From contig OZ037766.1 in assembly GCA_964035545.1 (NCBI GenBank), forward strand, positions 18,255,581 to 18,319,580: 64,000 nucleotides of DNA, written 5' to 3'. This stretch comes from Bugula neritina. Lineage: Eukaryota; Bryozoa; Gymnolaemata; Cheilostomatida; Bugulidae. Positions 12,301 to 23,923 of the stretch are shown here, in pieces; position 1 is the first letter of the stretch, and each line of letters opens with the position of its first letter. Position numbers and translations under genes: made by a program. Below the pieces are notes generated by a model, which did not search any database, had not been told where the DNA came from, and saw only the letters and a list, made by a program, of their open reading frames with translations.

Positions 12301-15300
12301 TGCAACATACTGAAATACACTGTAACATACTGAAATACGCTGTATCATACTGAAATGTACTATAACCCACTGAAATATACTGCAACATACTGAAATATAC
12401 TGTAACATACTGAAACACACTGCAACATACTGAAATATACTGCAACATACTGGAACATACTGGAATATAGTGTAACCCACTGAAATATACTGCAACATAC
12501 TGAAATGTACTGCAAGATACTGAAACCTACTGAAATACACTGTAACATACTGAAATACACTGCAACATACTGCAACATACTGAAATACACTGTAACATAT
12601 TGAAATACATTGCAACACATTGAAATAAGTTGCAAGATACCGAAATATACTGCAACATACTGAAAGACACTAAAACTCACTGAAGTATAGTGAAAAATCT
12701 AAAAATGCACTATGGCATACTGAAATATACTGAAACACGCTGAAATATACTGGAACATACTGAAATAAACTGTAACATACTGAGATATACTGCAAGATAC
12801 TGAAATATACTACAACTCACCGAAGTATAGTGTAATTTGCAGAAATGTACTGTAACACACTGAAATTCATTGTATCATACTGAAATATACTGCAACGTAC
12901 TGAAATACACTGTAACATACTAAAGTATATTGCAAAATACTGCAACATACTTAAATATACTACAACTCACCGAAGTATAGTGTAATTTACGGAAATGTAC
13001 TGTAACATACTGAAATTTATTGTAACATACTGAATTATACTGCAACATACTGAAATACACTGTAACATACTGAAAGACACTAAAACTCACTGAAGTATAG
13101 TGTAATATCTGCAAATGCACTGTAACATATTGAAATTTACTGTAACACAGTGAAATATACTGTAACATACTGAAATATACTGTAACATACTGAGATATAC
13201 TGCAAGATACTGAAATATACTACAACTCACTGGATTATAGTGTAATTTACGAAAATGTACTGTAACATACTGAAATTTATTGTAACATACTGAATTATAC
13301 TGCAACATACTGGAATACACTGTAACATACTGAAACATATTGCAAAATACTGCAACATACTGAAATACACTGTAACATACTGAAAGACGCCGTATCATAC
13401 TGAAATATACTATAACCCACTGAAATATACTGCAACATACTGAAACACACAGTAACATACTGAAATATACTGCAACATACTGAAATACCCTGTAACATAC
13501 AGAAATACACTGCAACATACTGCAACATACTGAAATACACTGTAACATTTTGAAATACACTGCAACACATTGAAATATGCTGCAACATACCAAAATATAT
13601 GGTAACCTACTGAAATATGTTGCAAACTACTGAAATACACTGTAACATACAGAAATACGCTGTAACATACAGAAATACACTGCAACATACTGCAACATAC
13701 TGAAATACACTGTAACATACTGAAATACACTGCAACATACTGAAATATACTGCAACATACTGGAACATACTGGAATATACTGTAACCCACTGAAATATAC
13801 TGCAACATACTGAAATATACTGCAAGATACTGAAACCTACTGAAATACACTGTAACATACTGAAATACACTGCAACATACTGCAACATACTGAAATACAC
13901 TGTAACATGTTGAAATACATTGCAACACATTGAAATAAGTTGCAAGATATCGAAATATACTGCAACATACTGAAAGACACTAAAACTCACTGAAGTATAG
14001 TGTAATACCTGAAAATGCACTGTGATATACTGAAATTTACTGTAACACAGTGAAATATACTGTAACATACTGAAATATACTGTAACATACTGAGATATAC
14101 TGCAAGATACTGAAATATACTACAACTCACTGAAGTATGGTGTAATTTAAGGAAATGTACTGTAACATACTGAAATTTATTGTAACATACTGAAATATAC
14201 TGCAACATACTGAAATACACTGTAACATACTGAAATGCATTGCAAAATACTGCAACATACTGAAATACACTGTAACATACTGAAATACGCTGTATCATAC
14301 TGAAATATACTATAACCCACGGAAATATATTGCAACATACTGAAACATACTGTAACATACTGAAATGCACTGTAACATACTGAAATTTACTGTAACACAC
14401 TGAAATATACTGTAACATACTGAAATATACTGTAACATACTGAGATATACTGCGAGATACTGAAATATACTACAACTCACTGAAGTATAGTGTAATTTAC
14501 GGAAATGTACTGTAACATTCTGAAATTTATTGTAACATACTGAATTATACTGCAACATACTGAAATACACTGTAACATACTGAAATATATTGCAAAATAC
14601 TGCAACATACTGAAATACACTGTAACATACTGAAAGACACTAAAACTCACTGAAGTATAGTGTAATATCTGCAAATGCATTGTAACATATTGAAATTTAC
14701 TGTAACACAGTGAAATATACTGTGACATACTGAAATATCCTGTAACATACTGAGATATACTGCAAGATACTGAAATATACTACAACTCACTGAAGTATAG
14801 TGTAATTTACGAAAATGTATTGTAACATACTGAAATTTATTGTAACATACTGAATTATACTGCAACATACTGTAATACACTGTAACATACTGAAATACAC
14901 TGCAACATACTGCAACATACTGAAATACACTGTAACATATTGAAATACATTGCAACACATTGAAATAAGTTGCAAGATACCGAAATATACTGCAACATAC
15001 TGAAAGACACTAAAACTCACTGAAGTATAGTGAAAAATCTAAAAATGCAGTGTGGCATACTGAAATATACTGAGACACGCTGAAATATACTGGAACATAC
15101 TGAAATAAACTGTAACATACTGAGATATACTGCAAGATACGGAAATATACTACAACTCACTGAAGTATAGTGTAATTTGCAGAAATGTACTGTAACACAC
15201 TGAAATTCATTGTATCATACTGAAATATACTGCAACGTACTGAAATACACTGTAACATACTAAAATATATTGCAAAATACTGCAACATACTTAAATATAC

Positions 15301-15312
15301 TGCAACATACTG
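9344..15312 (-). repeat. Decamer satellite array, block 2
   Basis: The array continues in the same orientation as block 1 (TTTCAG form on the minus strand). Large segments are paralogous to block 1: for example 12037-12618 matches 6629-7210 (offset 5,408 bp) and 13295-13588 matches 8047-8340 (offset 5,248 bp). The part near 13410-13928 matches 21864-22382 in block 3. It is interrupted at 15312 by the LINE; the 10 bp at 15303-15312 are the left target-site duplication. No gene is supported; minus-strand open frames are repeat by-products. Confidence 0.97.
15303..15312. repeat. Left target-site duplication of the LINE
   Basis: CAACATACTG abuts the A/T tail of the LINE and is repeated at 18818-18827. 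The motif is abundant in the satellite, so identity alone proves little. However, the uninterrupted paralogue at 10081-10130 has the same left and right flanks joined through a single copy of this decamer (10103-10112), which supports a true 10-bp duplication. Confidence 0.85.
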
Positions 15313-15330
15313 TTTTTTTTTGTTTTTTTT
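15313..15330 (-). other. A-rich 3' tail of the LINE
   Basis: Read on the minus strand, the TGA stop (15333-15331) is followed by eight A, one C and nine A, and then by the target duplication. There is therefore no detectable 3' UTR and no separate polyadenylation signal between stop and tail. In target-primed reverse transcription this is the end where synthesis starts, so the nicked strand was the plus strand after CATACTG. Confidence 0.9.
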
Positions 15331-18300
15331 TCATTGGCTGTCCTTCGTGTCCGAAGATGACTTCTGGTGAATCATGGTCCTCCATTTACATCTGTCTTTG
15401 CTGAGAGATTGCCAGCTACCAATAGGGATCTTCAGGTCTTTTAGATTGCGTTTAACGGTATCTTTGAATCTCAGTCGCGGCCTGCCAACACCACGGGTGC
15501 CTTCTTTCAGTTGTGAATAGAGAATTTGTTTAGGTAATCTAGAGTTATCCATTCGATGCACATGACCAGCCCATCTCAGGTTTTTTTGAATGAGTAGTTC
15601 ATACATGTTGGGTAGATTTGCCTGTGCTAGAGTCTCCTCATTCGAGATGAAATCCCACCACTTCACGTTCAAGATCTGGCGTAGATGTCTCATCATATAG
15701 GTGTTGAATTTGTGAGCGGCTATCCTGTATACAGGCCAGGCCTCCGCTCCATAGAGCAGAGAGGACAGGACAATGGCTCTGTACACTGTACACTTGGTCT
15801 TGAATGACAGATCCCTATTGTACCACACTTTGGTCTTTAGTCTGCCGAAAGAGATTGAAGCATTGGACATCCTTGTATGAATCTCTTCATCCATCTTGTT
15901 GTTGCACATCACTGTAGACCCAAGATATTTAAACTTATTGACGTTGGCAAGGTCTTCATTATCTATGCAGATACTGTCACCACTGTCATGGGCTCCAGGT
16001 GCCGGTTGGTAGAGCGTTTCCGTTTTCTTGATATTGATTTTCAGACCAAAAGCTTTGGAAGCTCTGGCGAATCTGTCGACTAGTTCCTGTGCATCGCCAT
16101 GGCTGTGTGCAACGAAGGCAGTGTCGTCAGCAAACATGAGTTCTCTAACCAATACTTTCTGTGTTCTTGTTGTTGACTTGTATTGGTTCACATTGAACAG
16201 ATCAGCTCCAGGTCTACTTTGAATCCAGACGCCTTTATCACAGTTTTCAAATGCGTGCTGTAGAACAGCCGATAAGAAAATGGAGAATAGCGTTGGAGCC
16301 AACACACATCCTTGTTTCACATCATTGTTGACCTGGAACGGCTCAGATAACTCCTCCTTCAGCTTGACTGAAGCCTTCATGCCAGTATGGAGAGCGCTGA
16401 TAAGATTGGTGAAGTGACTGGGAAAACCGAGTTTCTGTAAGATCTTCCACAGGGTCGCTCGATCAACAGTATCGAACGCTTTGGTAAAGTCAATGAAGAC
16501 CATGTACAGGGGCATATTTTGCTCGATGCATTTTTCCTGTATCTGCTTCAGTGCAAATATCATATCTGCTGTTCCCCTTCCACTACGGAATCCACACTGA
16601 GTTTCGGGTAGGAAGTTTTCTGCGTATGGTGTCAGTCTATTTAGAAGGACACGAGCAAAAACTTTACCGGGAATTGAGAGCAGGGAGATACCTCTGTAGT
16701 TACCGCACAGCTTCCGATCACCTTTTTTGAAGATGGTTATAAGTTGGCCATCTTTCCAATCTTGAGGGACTACAGCAGTTTTCCATGCCTCCTTTATTAT
16801 CTCATGGAGAGTACTTATTAGTTTGGGCCCTCCCCTTTTGATAACCTCCGGGTGAATGCCATCAGAGCCAGGTGATTTTCCTTCACTTAGCATCGAAGTT
16901 GCCTTGATGATCTCTTCAATATTTGGGCAATCGTCCATCCAGTCCTGAATGGGTGCTTGTCTCAGGTTCTCAATGATGTTGTCATCAATATCTGGAGTCT
17001 CGTTTAGTAGCTTGCTGAAATGCTCTGTCCATCTCGCTAGAAGATCTTGTTTTTCTGTCAGGAGTGTTGAGCTGTCACTGGCCAGGAGCTGGTCAGGATG
17101 ACTCACTCTTGGACCCCAAACAGTTTTCATGCTTTGGTAAAAGCCTTTCATGTCGTTAGTGTCAGCAAACCGTTGCAGTTCAGCAGCTTTTGCCAACCAC
17201 CAGTCGTTCTTGAGCTCCCTGCATCTTCCTGTGAGTTTTCTGCCAGCCATTCTAAGCTTTGACTTGTTTGAGCGAGTATTCCTGGTTAACATGTCTGCTC
17301 TGGCCTTGTTTCTCTTCTGGATGAGTTCTTGAAGCTCATCATTATTCTCGTCAAACCAGTCCTCATGCTTCCTGCTGACAGTGCCGAGGTGCACTTTTGA
17401 CTCTGCATAAACTATCTCTTTGAATGCTCTCCACTTACTCTCCACGCCCTCTGGAGCAGAGTTCAGTTTCCCAGCAAGGGACTTTTCCAGTTCTTGTCTT
17501 ACTTCCTCATTCTTAAGTCGAGAAACGTCCAGTTTCTGGCAAGGTGTTCTCCCTTTCTTCATTTTTCTCCTCACTCTGAGCTTAGCTTTTGACCTGATCA
17601 TGATGTGGTCAGTACTGCAATTCGCCCCTCTCATCGCCCTTGTGTCTAGAATGTCTGGTAGATCACGTTGTCGTGTGATAACAAAGTCGAGGAGATGCCA
17701 GTTCTTGCTTCTCGGGTGCATCCAAGAAAACTTGTGAGCTGGTTTATGCTTGAAGAAGGTGTTGGTAATGCACAGTTGATGTTCACTACAGACTGAGATC
17801 AGAAGTTCACCATTGGAGTTCAGGTTTCCGCAGCCATACTTGCCTATCACACCGGGCCAGGTTGAGTGATCTTGTCCAACCCTAGCATTGAAGTCCCCCA
17901 TGAGTAAGATCTTATCAGCTGCTGGGACTGATCTTAGAGCCTGATTCAGTTGGTCATAGAATCTGTTGATGTTTTCTTGGCTGTTTGTCATCGTGGGAGC
18001 ATAGACAGCTATCACAGTGCACTATCGCTCATCAGACAGAGGAACCCTGAGTGACATCAGTCTGTCGCTTATAGCCTTTGGCTCTTCGATTAGTCTCGAA
18101 ACAAGTTCGTTCCTGATAGCAAGAGCCACGCCTGACTCACTGCGCTCAGATGCAGTTTTGCCACTCCAATAAATGGTGTAGCCTGACTCTTCACGAATGT
18201 TACCTGTATCTTTGAATCTGATTTCACTCAGTGCTGCAATGTCGATGCCATACTTCTGTAGTTCAGATGAAATGATTGCACTTCTTCTCTCAGGTCTTTC

Positions 18301-18423
18301 TTTGTTCTCCCGGTCTAGCAATGTTCGTATGTTCCATGATGCAAGGTTGAGTTTAGAATTTTGGACCTTTTTATCCTGGGCGACGTCCTGCCAGTATGAT
18401 TTCGTGTTCATTTTTCTTTTCAT
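15331..18423 (-). pseudogene. LINE endonuclease/reverse transcriptase ORF with one in-frame stop
   Basis: The frame starts at ATG 18423 with an in-frame TGA two codons upstream, and ends at TGA 15331. It spans 1,031 codons including an internal TAG at 18024-18022. The product would nick target DNA and copy LINE RNA by target-primed reverse transcription. N-terminal APE-type endonuclease motifs are visible: SWNIRT (residues 29-34), LSEIR with catalytic Glu67, YAPT after the stop, GDFNAR (176-181), LLDFV (244-248) and TDH (271-273). Reverse transcriptase motifs follow: FIDFTKAFDT with catalytic Asp645, KQGCVLAP (703-710), FADD (764-767), and KYLG. A conserved-looking tail containing GHVHRM and GRPR follows. 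No zinc knuckle is evident. The TAG falls between the Glu and GDFN motifs, splitting the endonuclease, so this copy should not make full-length protein without readthrough. The GTG-initiated 894-codon piece (18015-15331) is not an independent gene. Confidence 0.93.
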
Positions 18424-18817
18424 GATTCAATCGGATTATGCTGACAAGAAGTTTAAGGATACTTAGAGTTTTGTCAGTTGCTTAAGCACCCCTCTCCACT
18501 AAAGAAGTACGCTGTGCTGGCAAGGAGTGTCCAGGACGAGCACAGCAGTTCAGTAGTCGCAGTGACTGGCCGAGTAATTCGCCCTCTCAGAGTGTCACGT
18601 TTCTGGATGGATTGTTGTCTGGGTGATCAACCCATAGATCCTCATACTATTAGCCTGGGTGTATCTACACCCAGTTACCAGTGGTGACCGCTTGGAGGTT
18701 AGTATGAAGTCTTGACTGATGGGAACTTCTCTACAGTACATCATTGCCATCAGTCCTTGGATGCTGGGGTCCGTAGTGTAAACTGGTACAGCTCTTGATT
18801 CCACCATCCACCACCAC
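18424..18817 (-). promoter_or_regulatory. 5' leader of the LINE (likely 5' UTR with internal promoter)
   Basis: These 394 bp lie between the 5' target duplication and the ATG of the LINE frame. The extreme 5' end on the minus strand is GGT-repeat-rich. LINEs generally carry an internal promoter in this position, but no recognisable promoter element was seen, so that role is inferred from the family. A 70-codon frame (18807-18595, minus) begins ten bases inside the 5' end. It has no recognisable domain and may be an upstream ORF or chance. Confidence 0.6.
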
Positions 18818-18827
18818 CAACATACTG
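18818..18827. repeat. Right target-site duplication of the LINE
   Basis: CAACATACTG here matches 15303-15312. Removing the LINE and one copy restores a continuous satellite sequence that agrees with the paralogue at 10081-10150. Confidence 0.85.
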
Positions 18828-19960
18828 AAAGACACTAAAACTCACTGAAGTATAGTGTAATATCTGCAAATGCACTGTAACATACTGAAATTTACTGTAA
18901 CACACTGAAATATACTGTAACATACTGAAATATACTGTAACATACTGAGATATACTGCGAGATACTGAAATATACTACAACTCACTGAAGTATAGTGTAA
19001 TTTACGGAAATGTACTGTAACATTCTGAAATTTATTGTAACATACTGAATTATACTGCAACATACTGAAATACACTGTAACATACTGAAATATATTGCAA
19101 AATACTGCAACATACTGAAATACACTGTAACATACTGAAAGACACTAAAACTCACTGAAGTATAGTGTAATATCTGCAAATGCATTGTAACATATTGAAA
19201 TTTACTGTAACACAGTGAAATATACTGTGACATACTGAAATATACTGTAACATACTGAGATATACTGCAAGATACTGAAATATACTACAACTCACTGAAG
19301 TATAGTGTAATTTACGAAAATGTACTGTAACATACTGAAATTTATTGTAACATACTGAATTATACTGCAACATACTGAAATACACTGTAACATACTGAAA
19401 CATATTGCAAAATACTGCAACATACTGAAATACACTGTAACATACTGAAACATATTGCAAAATACTGCAACATACTGAAATACACTGTAACATACTGAAA
19501 GACGCCGTATCATACTGAAATATACTATAACCCACTGAAATATACTGCAACATACTGAAATATACTGTAACATACTGAAATATACTGCAACATACTGAAA
19601 TACACTGTAACATACAGAAATACACTGCAACATACTGCAGCATACTGCAACATACTGCAACATGCTGAAATGCACTGTAACATATTGAAATACACTGCAA
19701 CACATTGAAATATGCTGCAACATACCGAAATATATGGTAACCTACTGAAATATGTTGCAAACTACTGAAATATACTGCAACATACTGCAACATAATGAAA
19801 TATACTGTAACACACTGAACTAAACTGCAAACTGCTGCTAAATACTGTGACATACTGAAACATACTGCAACATCCTGAAATATACTGCAACATGCTGAAT
19901 TATACTGCAAGACACTGAAACCTACTGAAATACACTGTAACATACTGAAACACACTGCAA

Positions 19961-19980
19961 CATACTGCAACATACTGAAA
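19961..19980. other. Empty-site paralogue of the TIR element insertion
   Basis: CATACTGCAA (19961-19970) followed directly by CATACTGAAA (19971-19980) equals the left flank of the TIR element (8578-8587) joined to its right flank (9346-9355). Similarity continues for hundreds of bases in both directions, with scattered substitutions on the left side and near identity on the right. This fixes the element ends and the apparent AA target duplication. Confidence 0.85.
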
Positions 19981-22900
19981 AACACTAAAACTCACTGAAG
20001 TATAGTGTAATATCTGGAAATGCACTGTGACATACTGAAATATACTGAAACACGCTGAAATATACTGCAACATACTGAAATATACTGTAACATACTGAGA
20101 TATACTGCAAGATACCAAAATGTACTACAACTCACTGAAGTATAGTGTAATTTACGGAAATGTACTGTAACATACTGGAATTTATTGTATCATACTGAAA
20201 TATACTGCAACATACTGAAATACACTGTAACATACTAAAATGTATTGCAAAATACTGCAACATACTGAAATATACTGCAACATACTGAAAGACACGAAAA
20301 CTCACTGAAGTATAGTGTAATATCTGCAAATGCACTGTAACATACTGAAATTTACTGTAACACACTGAAATATACTGTAACATACTGAAATATACAGTAA
20401 CATACTGAGATATACTGCAAGATACTGAAATATACTACAACTGACTGAAGTATAGTGTAATTTACGGAAATGTACTGTATCATACTGAAATATACTGCAA
20501 CATACTGAAATACGCTGTAACATACTGAAATATATTGCAAAATACTGCAACATACTGAAATACACTGTAACATACTGAAATACGCTGTATCAGACTGAAA
20601 TATACTATAACCCACTGAAATATACTGCAACATACAGAAATACGCTGTAACATACAGAAATACACTGCAACATACTGCAACATACTGAAATACACTGTAA
20701 CATACTGAAATACACTGCAACATACTGAAATATACTGCAACATACTGGAACATACTGGAATATACTGTAACCCACTGAAATATACTGCAACATACTGAAA
20801 TATACTGCAAGATACTGAAACCTACTGAAATACACTGTAACATACTGAAATACACTGCAACATACTGCAACATACTGAAATACACTGTAACATGTTGAAA
20901 TACATTGCAACACATTGAAATAAGTTGCAAGATATCGAAATATACTGCAACATACTGAAAGACTCTAAAACTCACTGAAGTATAGTGAAAAATCTAAAAA
21001 TGCACCTTGGCATGCTGAAATATACTGAAACACGCTGAAATATACTGGAGCATACTGAAATAAACTGTAACATACTGAGATATACTGCAAGATACTGAAA
21101 TATGCTACATCTCACTGAAGTATAGTGTAATTTGTAGAAATGTACTGTAACACACTGAAATTTATTGTACCATACTGAAATATACTGCAACGTACTGAAA
21201 TACACTGTAACATACTAAAATATATTGCAAAATACTGCAAAATACTTAAATATACTGGAACATACTGAAACACACTAAAGCTCACTGACGTATAGTGTAA
21301 TATCTGCAAATGCACTGTAACATACTGAAATTTACTGTAATACAATTAAATATACTGAAACATACTGAAATATACAGTAACATACTGAGATATACTGCAA
21401 CATACTGAAATACACTGTAACATACAGAAATACACTGAAACATACTGCATCATACTGCAACATACTGCAACATACTGAAATACACTGTAACATATTGAAA
21501 TACACTGCAACACATTGAAATATGCTGCAACATACCGAAATATCTGGTAACCTACTGAAATATGTTGCAAACTACTGAAATATACTCAACATACTGTAAC
21601 ACACTGAAATATACTGTAACATACTGAAATATACTGTAACATACTGAGATATACTGCAAGATACTGAAATATACTACAACTCACTGAAGTATGGTGTAAT
21701 TTAAGGAAATGTACTGTAACATACTGAAATTTATTGTAACATACTGAAATATACTGCAACATACTGAAATACACTGTAACATACTGAAATGCATTGCAAA
21801 ATACTTCAACATACTGAAATACACTGTAACATACTGAAATACGCTGTATCATACTGAAATATACTATAACCCACGGAGATATACTGCAACATACTGAAAC
21901 ATACAGTAACATACTGAAATATACTGCAACATACTGAAATACCCTGTAACATACAGAAATACACTGCAACATACTGCAACATACTGAAATACACTGTAAC
22001 ATATTGAAATACACTGCAACACATTGAAATATGCTGCAACATACCAAAATATATGGTAACCTACTGAAATATGTTGCAAACTACTGAAATACACTGTAAC
22101 ATACAGAAATACGCTGTAACATACAGAAATACACTGCAACATACTGCAACATACTGAAATACACTGTAACATACTGAAATACACTGCAACATACTGAAAT
22201 ATACTGCAACATACTGGAACATACTGGAATATACTGTAACCCACTGAAATATACTGCAACATACTGAAATATACTGCAAGATACTGAAACCTACTGAAAT
22301 ACACTGTAACATACTGAAATACACTGCAACATACTGCAACATACTGGAATACACTGTAACATGTTGAAATACATTGCAACACATTGAAATAAGTTGCAAG
22401 ATATCGAAATATACTGCAACATACTGAAAGACACTAAAACTCACTGAAGTATAGTGAAAAATCTAAAAATGCACCTTGGCATGCTGAAATATACTGAAAC
22501 ACGCTGAAATATACTGGAGCATACTGAAATAAACTGTAACATACTGAGATATACTGCAAGATACTGAAATATACTACAACTCACTGAAGTATGGTGTAAT
22601 TTAAGGAAATGTACTGTAACATACTGAAATTTATTGTAACATACTGAAATATACTGCAACATACTGAAATACACTGTATCATACTGAAATATACTATAAC
22701 CCACTGAAGTATACTGCAACATACTGAAACATACTGTAACATACTGAAATACACAGTAACAATCAGAAAGACACTGCAACATACTGCATCAGACTGCAAC
22801 ATACTGCAACATACTGAAATACACTGTAACATATTGAAATACACTGCAACACATTGAAATATGCTGCAACATACCGAAATATCTGGTAACCTACTGAAAT

Positions 22901-23802
22901 ATGTTGCAAACTACTGAAATATACTCAACATACTGTAACACACTGAAATATACTGTAACATAATGAAATATACTGTAACATACTGAGATATGCTTCAAGA
23001 TACTGAAATATACTACAACTCACTGAAGCATGGTGTAATTTACGGAAATGTACTGTAACATACTGAAATTTATTGTAACATACTGAAATATACTGCAACA
23101 TACTGAAATACACTGTAACATACTGAAATGCATTGCAAAATACCGCAACATACTGAAATACACTGTAACATACTGAAATACGCTGTATCATACTGAAATA
23201 TACTATAACCCACGGAAATATACTGCAACATACTGAAACATACTGTAACATACTGAAATACACTGTAACATACTAAAATGTATTGCAAAATACTGCAACA
23301 TACTGAAATATACTGCAACATACTGAAAGACACGAAAACTCACTGAAGTATAGTGTAATATCTGCAAATGCACTGTAACATACTGAAATTTACTGTAACA
23401 CACTGAAATATACTGTAACATACTGAAATATACAGTAACATACTGAGATATACTGCAAGATACTGAAATATACTACAACTGACTGAAGTATAGTGTAATT
23501 TACGGTAATGTACTGTATCATACTGAAATATACTGCAACATACTGAAATACGCTGTAACATACTGAAATATATTGCAAAATACTGCAACATACTGAAATA
23601 CACTGTAACATACTGAAATACGCTGTATCAGACTGAAATATACTATAACCCACTGAAATATACTGCAACATACAGAAATACGCTGTAACATACAGAAATA
23701 CACTGCAACATACTGCAACATACTGAATTACACTGTAACATACTGAAATACACTGCAACATACTGAAATATACTGCAACATACTGGAACATACTGGAATA
23801 TA

Positions 23803-23820
23803 CTGTAACCTATGTTACAG
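23803..23820. other. Satellite strand-switch (inversion) junction
   Basis: Sequence left of the junction matches block 3 paralogue 20215-20772, which continues with CCACTGAAAT. Sequence from 23811 matches block 4 paralogue 35707 onward, which is preceded there by TATATCTCAG. The join is therefore a clean break between 23810 and 23811. CTGTAAC (23803-23809) and GTTACAG (23814-23820) form a 7-bp inverted repeat with a 4-base spacer across it. It could reflect inversion, fold-back template switching or an assembly misjoin. Confidence 0.9.
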
Positions 23821-23896
23821 TATATTTCAGTATGTTACAGTATATTTCACTGTGTTACAGTAAATTTCAATATGTTACAGTGCATTTGCAGATATT

Positions 23897-23923
23897 ACAC
23901 TATACTTCAGTGAGTTTTAGTGT
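23897..23923 (+). other. Representative satellite tag with two mutually exclusive hairpins
   Basis: ACACTA (23897-23902) can pair with TAGTGT (23918-23923) around a 15-base loop. Alternatively the inner CACT (23898-23901) can pair with AGTG (23909-23912) around a 7-base loop. The two stems overlap and exclude each other. The same tag recurs at 24177-24203 and throughout all four blocks (inverted in blocks 1-3). A protein-binding role is conceivable but not shown. Confidence 0.6.

Larger units (their letters stand above)
15313..18817 (-). mobile_element. Non-LTR retrotransposon (LINE), RTE-like architecture, 3,505 bp
   Basis: This minus-strand insertion in the satellite has a 394-bp leader, one long frame encoding endonuclease then reverse transcriptase, almost no 3' UTR, and an A-rich tail. 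A 10-bp target duplication (CAACATACTG) brackets it. The single APE-EN/RT frame and the ~3.5 kb size resemble RTE-like LINEs as known from animal genomes, but a poly-A-type tail is less typical of that clade, so the clade assignment is tentative. Apart from one in-frame stop the frame is intact from start to tail, suggesting either a young insertion or one copied from a very recent source. The 5' end looks complete, beginning on the minus strand with a GGT-rich stretch next to the duplication. Confidence 0.95.
18818..23810 (-). repeat. Decamer satellite array, block 3
   Basis: The satellite resumes after the LINE in the same orientation as blocks 1 and 2. Segment 19292-20118 is the paralogue of 8047-8587 joined to 9344-9490 without the TIR element. 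Segment 21864-22382 matches 13410-13928, and 20605-20913 also matches the start of that segment. Segment 20215-20772 matches 23253-23810 at an offset of 3,038 bp. A few degenerate patches interrupt the decamer pattern, for example around 19818-19850 and 22750-22775. The block ends abruptly at 23810, where the strand of the satellite reverses. No gene is supported. Confidence 0.97.

Noticed and set aside
15877-17737. Plus-strand frames of 60-105 codons inside the LINE
   Set aside because: They lie antisense to the conserved endonuclease/reverse transcriptase frame and show no recognisable product.
15331-18015. Independent 894-codon gene starting at GTG 18015
   Set aside because: GTG is not a normal eukaryotic start, and the same frame continues upstream through a single TAG into the N-terminal half of the endonuclease, so it is the rear part of one broken LINE frame.
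18595-18807. 70-codon minus-strand frame in the LINE leader as a first ORF
   Set aside because: No known ORF1-type domain, and short for such a protein. Kept only as a remark in the leader entry.
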